Source: an uncultured Prevotellaceae bacterium
GTDB taxonomy: Bacteria > Bacteroidota > Bacteroidia > Bacteroidales > Bacteroidaceae
Assembly (NCBI GenBank): GCA_946539475.1
Contig: CAMNHM010000046.1
Span: 1 to 17,808 of the forward strand
Direction: 5' to 3'
DNA length: 17,808 nt
In this document: positions 13,520 through 17,808 of the stretch, one piece after another
How positions within the stretch are numbered: position 1 is the first letter of the stretch
How the letters are laid out: each line of letters starts with the position of its first letter
Program-made: the position numbers and the translations under genes
Notes under the pieces: generated by a model
What the model saw: only the letters and a program-made list of their open reading frames with translations
The model's database searches: none
Told to the model about the DNA's origin: nothing

Positions 13520-14611
13520 TTAAAGTTTTGCTTTGAACGCTTCCGACTGCTGGGCGATCAGCTCGGCATCGTTGAAGTAGTCGATGCGCATAGCCTTGCG
13601 CACCTCGTCCATCGTCTGGGCAGCAACCTCGCGTGCCTGCTCGGTGCCACGACGGAGGATGTTGTAGATCTCGGGGATGTCCTGCTCCAGCTCATGACGC
13701 CGCTGACGCATCGGCTCAAGAAACTGGTTGAGCACCTCGTTGAGGAACTTCTTGCACTTCATGTCACCAAGTCCGCCACGACGATAGTGCTCCTTCAGCT
13801 CGTCGAGGTTCTGATACTCAGGCAAGAAGTTGGCAAAGTCAGCATCACAGGAGAAGGCGTCAAGATAGGTGAAGACGGCATTGCCCTCCACATGGCCCGG
13901 GTCGCTGACGTTCAGATGGGTGGGATCGGTGTACATCGAGCGCACCTTCTGCCACACCTCGTCCTTCGAGTCGGAGAGGTAGATGCAGTTGCCCAGCGAC
14001 TTCGACATCTTCTCCTTACCGTCGGTGCCTGGCAGCCTACGTGCGGTAAGATTCTCAGGCAGCATGATCTCAGGCTCTACCAACACGGGAGCATATACGC
14101 TGTTGAAGCGGCGCACTAGCTCGCGCGTCACCTCGAGCATCGGCTCCTGGTCCTCGCCAACGGGCACCGTCGTCGACTTAAACAGCGTGATGTCGGCAGC
14201 CTGCGACACAGGGTAGCAGAAGAATCCCAGAGGGATGTTGGCCTCGAAGTTGCGCATCTTGATTTCGGTCTTCACCGTGGGGTTACGCTGCACGCGGCTC
14301 ACCGTGATGAGGTTCATCAGATAGGTCGTGAGCTCGGCCAGCTCGGGGATGTGACTCTGTACGAAGAGCGTACACTTGGCAGGGTCAAGACCAGCCGAGA
14401 GCCAGTCGAGGGCCACGTTCACGATGCTCTGACGTAGCTTTTCGGGGTTCTCAGCATTGTCGGTGAGGGCCTGCACATCGGCCATAAACACAAACATGCG
14501 CTCATAATCGCCGGCATTCTGAAGCTCAACGCGACGGCGCAGCGATCCGACATAGTGTCCCAGGTGTAGCTTGCCTGTTGGACGGTCGCCTGTTAGGATA
14601 ACTTTTTTCAT
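13520..14611 (-). CDS. trpS: Tryptophanyl-tRNA synthetase
   Basis: The 363-residue class I synthetase charges tRNA-Trp in the cytoplasm. The start is fixed by the N-terminal [18 protein letters not shown], which holds the HIGH-like HLGH (16-19). The second signature [11 protein letters not shown] has KMSKS at 201-205. [15 protein letters not shown] matches the region that recognises tryptophan and builds the dimer. It is somewhat longer than the about 330 residues of common bacterial TrpRS. It is the last gene of a minus-strand series, 34 bases after the alpha/beta hydrolase; no promoter element was found in that gap, so read-through from upstream is likely. Confidence 0.97.
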   Translation of the reverse strand: MKKVILTGDRPTGKLHLGHYVGSLRRRVELQNAGDYERMFVFMADVQALTDNAENPEKLRQSIVNVALDWLSAGLDPAKCTLFVQSHIPELAELTTYLMNLITVSRVQRNPTVKTEIKMRNFEANIPLGFFCYPVSQAADITLFKSTTVPVGEDQEPMLEVTRELVRRFNSVYAPVLVEPEIMLPENLTARRLPGTDGKEKMSKSLGNCIYLSDSKDEVWQKVRSMYTDPTHLNVSDPGHVEGNAVFTYLDAFSCDADFANFLPEYQNLDELKEHYRRGGLGDMKCKKFLNEVLNQFLEPMRQRRHELEQDIPEIYNILRRGTEQAREVAAQTMDEVRKAMRIDYFNDAELIAQQSEAFKAKL

Positions 14612-14645
14612 TCGTTCTTTTATATCTAAATATGTTGATTCATTC

Positions 14646-15473
14646 TTATTCCACCTCCAACTGCTCCGAGCGCTTCTCCATATCGCGGTAAGCTTGGTTC
14701 AGGTCGGCCTGCGAGATGTCGACGGAGCGGTTGACGGGGCGGTCAGGGTCGCGAAGAGTGTGCGAGAAGAGCCATTCGTAGGTCTTCCAGGTATAGAAAT
14801 ATCGGGCCAGGGCACCATGCGAGGCGCCTGGCAGCCAGTTGTAACGAAGGCGCTGGTCCTGATGGTTCTGCTTCATGCGGTTGACGACCGTCTGCGACTC
14901 ACGCACGCTGACGGCCTTGTCGGCCGTACCATGGATGATCCACAACGGAGCCTCGCCCATGCGCGACTGGTCCTTCAGCGAACAACCGCCACAGAGTGCC
15001 ATTGCCGCTGCCACTTTCTCGGGATAGGTGCCTACGAAGTCGAGCGTGCCATAGCCTCCCAGGCTCATGCCGAGCACATAGACGCGCCCTTTGTCGTAGG
15101 CATAGTTCTCGTCCATCCATTCCAGGATGTCGTTCAGTTTCTTGGGACTCCACGCACCACCCGGATTTTGTGGTGTGACGACGAGCGCCGGTATCTGCCG
15201 CCCCATCTTGATGGCTGCCACCGTACCATAGCGTAGCGAGCGGTTCATGTCGCGCCCGCAGAGGCTAGCCCCGTGGAGGAAAAGCACCAGCGGAGTCGAC
15301 TCCTGCGTGTAGTAATAGTCCTCGGGCGTATAGACCCAAAAGTCGTACCCACCAGGTATCACATTCTTCTTTGCCGACAGCAGGTCGGTGCCTTGCGCCA
15401 GCGCAATGCCGACCGTCAGCCAGCACCCGATGATCACCAGTCCTATTCGTAGTATTCTGTTCTGCGTGTTCAT
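14646..15473 (-). CDS. Exported alpha/beta hydrolase (esterase/peptidase-like)
   Basis: The 275-residue protein has a signal peptide (1-27, ending IALAQ). The alpha/beta hydrolase fold is clear: LVLFLHGAS (63-70) with the oxyanion HG, the nucleophile elbow GMSLGG with Ser 137, Asp 185 in [10 protein letters not shown], and His 219 in GASHGAL, all in order. Proteins of this shape include carbohydrate esterases, PHB-depolymerase-like esterases and prolyl-oligopeptidase-like enzymes, and the substrate cannot be told from sequence. The segment after the His ends in a charged, probably helical tail (residues 245-275). It starts 9 bases after the propeller lipoprotein gene, so the two are likely co-transcribed. 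Confidence 0.88.
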   Translation of the reverse strand: MNTQNRILRIGLVIIGCWLTVGIALAQGTDLLSAKKNVIPGGYDFWVYTPEDYYYTQESTPLVLFLHGASLCGRDMNRSLRYGTVAAIKMGRQIPALVVTPQNPGGAWSPKKLNDILEWMDENYAYDKGRVYVLGMSLGGYGTLDFVGTYPEKVAAAMALCGGCSLKDQSRMGEAPLWIIHGTADKAVSVRESQTVVNRMKQNHQDQRLRYNWLPGASHGALARYFYTWKTYEWLFSHTLRDPDRPVNRSVDISQADLNQAYRDMEKRSEQLEVE

Positions 15474-15482
15474 ATTTCTCAG

Positions 15483-17108
15483 TTATAGACTTTCCGCTCT
15501 CCGCTCGGGCTTGTTCGCTTCGCCTGGCGAAGAACTCTCAACAATAAACTTATAGATCTTAGTCCCACGGCATCCTACGACCACGCTGTTGCCAACGACG
15601 CAGGGCGACGACTCGAAGTTGGCACCCATGTCCTTGCGGCAGAGCACCTCGCCGTTGCGTCCGCGCACCACGTAGACCGTACCGTTGGCATCGGCTGTGA
15701 AGACGAACATCTCGTCCCTCTCGTTCAGCAGACCAACGGGCGACGACCAGCAGAAGTTGGCGTAGGGCAGCTCGTAGGCAATCGTGCCGTCGGCAGTATT
15801 GATGGCCGTCAGTTGCCCTCGGCGTCCCTTCTCGATGTTCCGGCAGATGTTGGCAAACAGCAGCTGCTCGCAGTCGCCTTGCCCCAGCAGCGGCGTGGAG
15901 TACATCCCGCCGTCGAGCACCTTCCCTCCGAGGTCGATGCGATGGCATTCGATGGTCTGTTCCCAGACGATGCTTCCCGTCAGGGCGTCGAGCTTCATCA
16001 GGCGGCAGAGGCCCTTCGCCCCCTGCTTGTCGACCTCGCAGGCGGTGTATAGATAGGGCTCACCCTGCTCCAGGCGGCACACGATGGTACCGTCGCTGTC
16101 GTCAAGATTCTTCACGTGCCACACAGGCTTCATCGTGTTCAGGTTGACGCAGACGATATTGCCATGATTATCGCCGAAGAAGCCGTAGTTGCGGTACACG
16201 CAGAGGCTCGACTCGATACCTGGGGCAGCACCGTTCACGCGATAGCGCAGCACCGACACCTGCTCCAACACTCCCCCCGGCCGACGGCGAAACTTGAACA
16301 GACTGCCGTTCTCGCCAGGCCAGAACAGATAGCCGCCGGCAATAATCGGCGACGAGTCGAAGGCCTGCCATCCGCGCCAGGCTCGGGAGTCGTTGAAGAA
16401 CGTGCCGCGCTCATGCGTCAGCAGGTCGAAGGCCTGGCAGCCCAGCGGCTCACCCTTCGATACGCCCTGTCCTACGTAGAGGTTCAGCAATGTGGGGTCT
16501 ATCGACATCGTACCTTTCACCACGTTGTGCACGTCGAGTGGCTGCCGCGACGGCTTTCCTGTCTCGAAGTTCAGGAAGAACGCCTCGCCACATAGCGAGC
16601 CCACCATCACCTCCTCCGGGCCGAAGTCGTCAGTCAGCGGAGCACCTCCCGCCCGTAGGCTGTCCATCTCGCTCTTGCTCCAGCGTACGTAGAGCGGCTG
16701 TCCGGTCCATCCCGTTCCGCCGCCCCATTGCCCGAAGCGCGTCTCCTGCTTGCCGAAGGGCGTGTCGAAGCTCCAGGCAACGCGTATCTCACGGGGGATG
16801 CCCGTGATGCGACCGCCAAAGTCGGCATTACGCAGCTGGTTCTTGCGGAACGTCATCACGCGGTCGTCACGCTGATAGGGGTCGTCGTAGCTGTCGAGCG
16901 GTGCTGGCAGCGTGTCGCTGTGCTCTACGACGTATTTGATGTTCTCAGCCGAAGCATAGGCCGTATCAGGCAGTGTCAGCTCCTCTAGCGTTGGCTCCTG
17001 AGGGGCAGCGATGCTGTCTACGACAACCGTCTGAGGCTGCTGACGGGCACCCGACGAGCAGCCCGCTACGATGGCGGCGACTCCAATGAGTATTTCTACG
17101 GTCTTCAT
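15483..17108 (-). CDS. Lipoprotein with a PQQ-like beta-propeller
   Basis: The 541-residue protein begins with a lipoprotein signal: hydrophobic stretch then VAGC with Cys 17, followed by SSG. A Pro/Thr/Glu-rich linker leads to a beta-propeller, with repeated blades of the PQQ/WD40-like type such as SSPIIAGGYLFWPGENGSLF, GFFGDNHGNIVCVNLNTM and VFTADANGTVYVVRGRNGEV, each with the G-x-[LIV]-[YF] turn pattern. Such propellers often serve as binding or scaffold proteins; there is no BAM complex context here, and cofactor use is not shown. Its ATG overlaps the upstream phospholipase stop by 4 bases (ATGA at 17105-17108). The exact ligand is unknown. Confidence 0.85.
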   Translation of the reverse strand: MKTVEILIGVAAIVAGCSSGARQQPQTVVVDSIAAPQEPTLEELTLPDTAYASAENIKYVVEHSDTLPAPLDSYDDPYQRDDRVMTFRKNQLRNADFGGRITGIPREIRVAWSFDTPFGKQETRFGQWGGGTGWTGQPLYVRWSKSEMDSLRAGGAPLTDDFGPEEVMVGSLCGEAFFLNFETGKPSRQPLDVHNVVKGTMSIDPTLLNLYVGQGVSKGEPLGCQAFDLLTHERGTFFNDSRAWRGWQAFDSSPIIAGGYLFWPGENGSLFKFRRRPGGVLEQVSVLRYRVNGAAPGIESSLCVYRNYGFFGDNHGNIVCVNLNTMKPVWHVKNLDDSDGTIVCRLEQGEPYLYTACEVDKQGAKGLCRLMKLDALTGSIVWEQTIECHRIDLGGKVLDGGMYSTPLLGQGDCEQLLFANICRNIEKGRRGQLTAINTADGTIAYELPYANFCWSSPVGLLNERDEMFVFTADANGTVYVVRGRNGEVLCRKDMGANFESSPCVVGNSVVVGCRGTKIYKFIVESSSPGEANKPERRAESL

Positions 17109-17808
17109 GTGCGCGATTGCTGTTTCAAACGATTACAGAATTTCTCTCCTTCCTCCACTCCCTCCTCGTAGAGTCGCTCCAGCTTTTCAGGATCACGACA
17201 GATGCGGTCGACATCCATCGGACGCTGCGGACGGATGACGATCACCTCGCCCCAGTCCTCCATCCGCTCGACCATCTCGAGCTGGCGGTTGTAGGCCTCC
17301 ACGCGATGGCTTAGGGCAACACGCAGTCGCGGAAAGCGTCCGTAGAGCAGCCGGGGAATCTTATGGTCGCTCTCGTCGGAGCGGAAGCCACGGTTGCGGG
17401 TCATCACGACGACGTTTACCGGGTGACCTGTCTCGATGGCGCGCTGTACGGGAATCGAGTCGACAATGCCTCCGTCGAGCATCGGCGTGCCGTCGACATC
17501 CGTTATCTGTGCTACGTAGGGCAGCGAGCTGCTCGCCTTCACGATAGCCGTCAGGCGCCGCTCGTCAGTCTTCTCCGACAGGTATTCGGCCAGCCCTGTC
17601 TGGCAGTTCGTCGTCACCACCTCAAACGTGGCTGGGTTCGTCGAATAGGTCTGGTAGTCGAAAGGAACGATCTCGTTCGGGAACCGCTCGTAGAGGATGT
17701 TCGGGTCGAAGATGCTCCCCTTGACCAGTAGCGACTTCAGCGAGATATAGCCATACTTCCGCAGCAGGTCGATGTTCGAGTAGCGTGCCCTGCGCGGCTG
17801 TCGGCTCA
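17105..17808 (-). CDS. Patatin-like phospholipase, C-terminal part (partial at window edge)
   Basis: The frame is open from the right edge to the stop at 17105, about 233 codons, with the true start and the GxSxG nucleophile motif outside the window. A GTG at 17620 would give a shorter protein, but the coding pattern continues above it (for example RYSNIDLLRKYGYISLKSLL), so the gene is longer. MLDGGIVDSIPVQRAI holds the DGG motif, whose Asp is the second residue of the patatin Ser-Asp dyad. The last part has a charged helical tail. Patatin-like enzymes hydrolyse acyl chains from lipids. It overlaps the propeller lipoprotein gene by 4 bases and appears to head that gene series within view. Confidence 0.85.
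   Translation of the reverse strand, partial: SRQPRRARYSNIDLLRKYGYISLKSLLVKGSIFDPNILYERFPNEIVPFDYQTYSTNPATFEVVTTNCQTGLAEYLSEKTDERRLTAIVKASSSLPYVAQITDVDGTPMLDGGIVDSIPVQRAIETGHPVNVVVMTRNRGFRSDESDHKIPRLLYGRFPRLRVALSHRVEAYNRQLEMVERMEDWGEVIVIRPQRPMDVDRICRDPEKLERLYEEGVEEGEKFCNRLKQQSRT

Overview
The window looks like chromosomal DNA of a Bacteroidota bacterium, most likely a fairly GC-rich member of the Prevotellaceae. The reasons are the short sigma factor without region 1.1, the repeated promoter element TAnnTTTGC upstream of gene starts, scarce Shine-Dalgarno sequences, and the gene families present (HtrA, DPP-IV, GH105-DUF4861, PQQ-propeller lipoprotein). The genus is inference; no rRNA is present to confirm it.

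Layout. 1-141 is the 3' end of pheS. 325-726 on the minus strand is the RNase P RNA gene rnpB, with an imperfect palindrome between it and pheS. 967-2484 is an HtrA/DegQ periplasmic protease. From 2656 to 10330 runs a tight plus-strand series: primary sigma factor rpoD, a small exported protein, an HPr-kinase-like ATPase, an S24/S26-type peptidase-like protein, a PqqD-like small protein, dipeptidyl peptidase IV, and a GH105-DUF4861 pectin-type hydrolase. The first six overlap or are separated by at most 4 bases, so co-expression is likely. 10459-10797 (minus) is a small exported coiled-coil protein. ispE (minus) and dnaB (plus) diverge from about 11.8 kb. A second minus-strand series runs from the right edge: patatin-like phospholipase (partial), PQQ-propeller lipoprotein, alpha/beta hydrolase, and trpS. 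Strong hairpins sit between the convergent pairs GH105/coiled-coil protein and dnaB/trpS.

How the genes may work together. Most genes are housekeeping (translation, RNA processing, replication, isoprenoid synthesis, envelope protease). The part worth attention is the kinase-like / S26-like / PqqD-like cassette directly downstream of, and translationally linked to, the housekeeping sigma factor. PqqD-type domains bind peptide leaders, HPrK-like enzymes modify lasso-peptide precursors in other phyla, and S26 proteins cleave peptides. Together they suggest a peptide-modifying or signalling system, but no precursor peptide and no radical SAM or cyclase gene is visible here. The kinase-like gene also carries a run of ten C residues just before its P-loop, which could switch the gene on and off by slippage.

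No tRNA, CRISPR array, insertion sequence or transposase was seen. All gene calls rest on reading the translations and recognising motifs; no database search was run.
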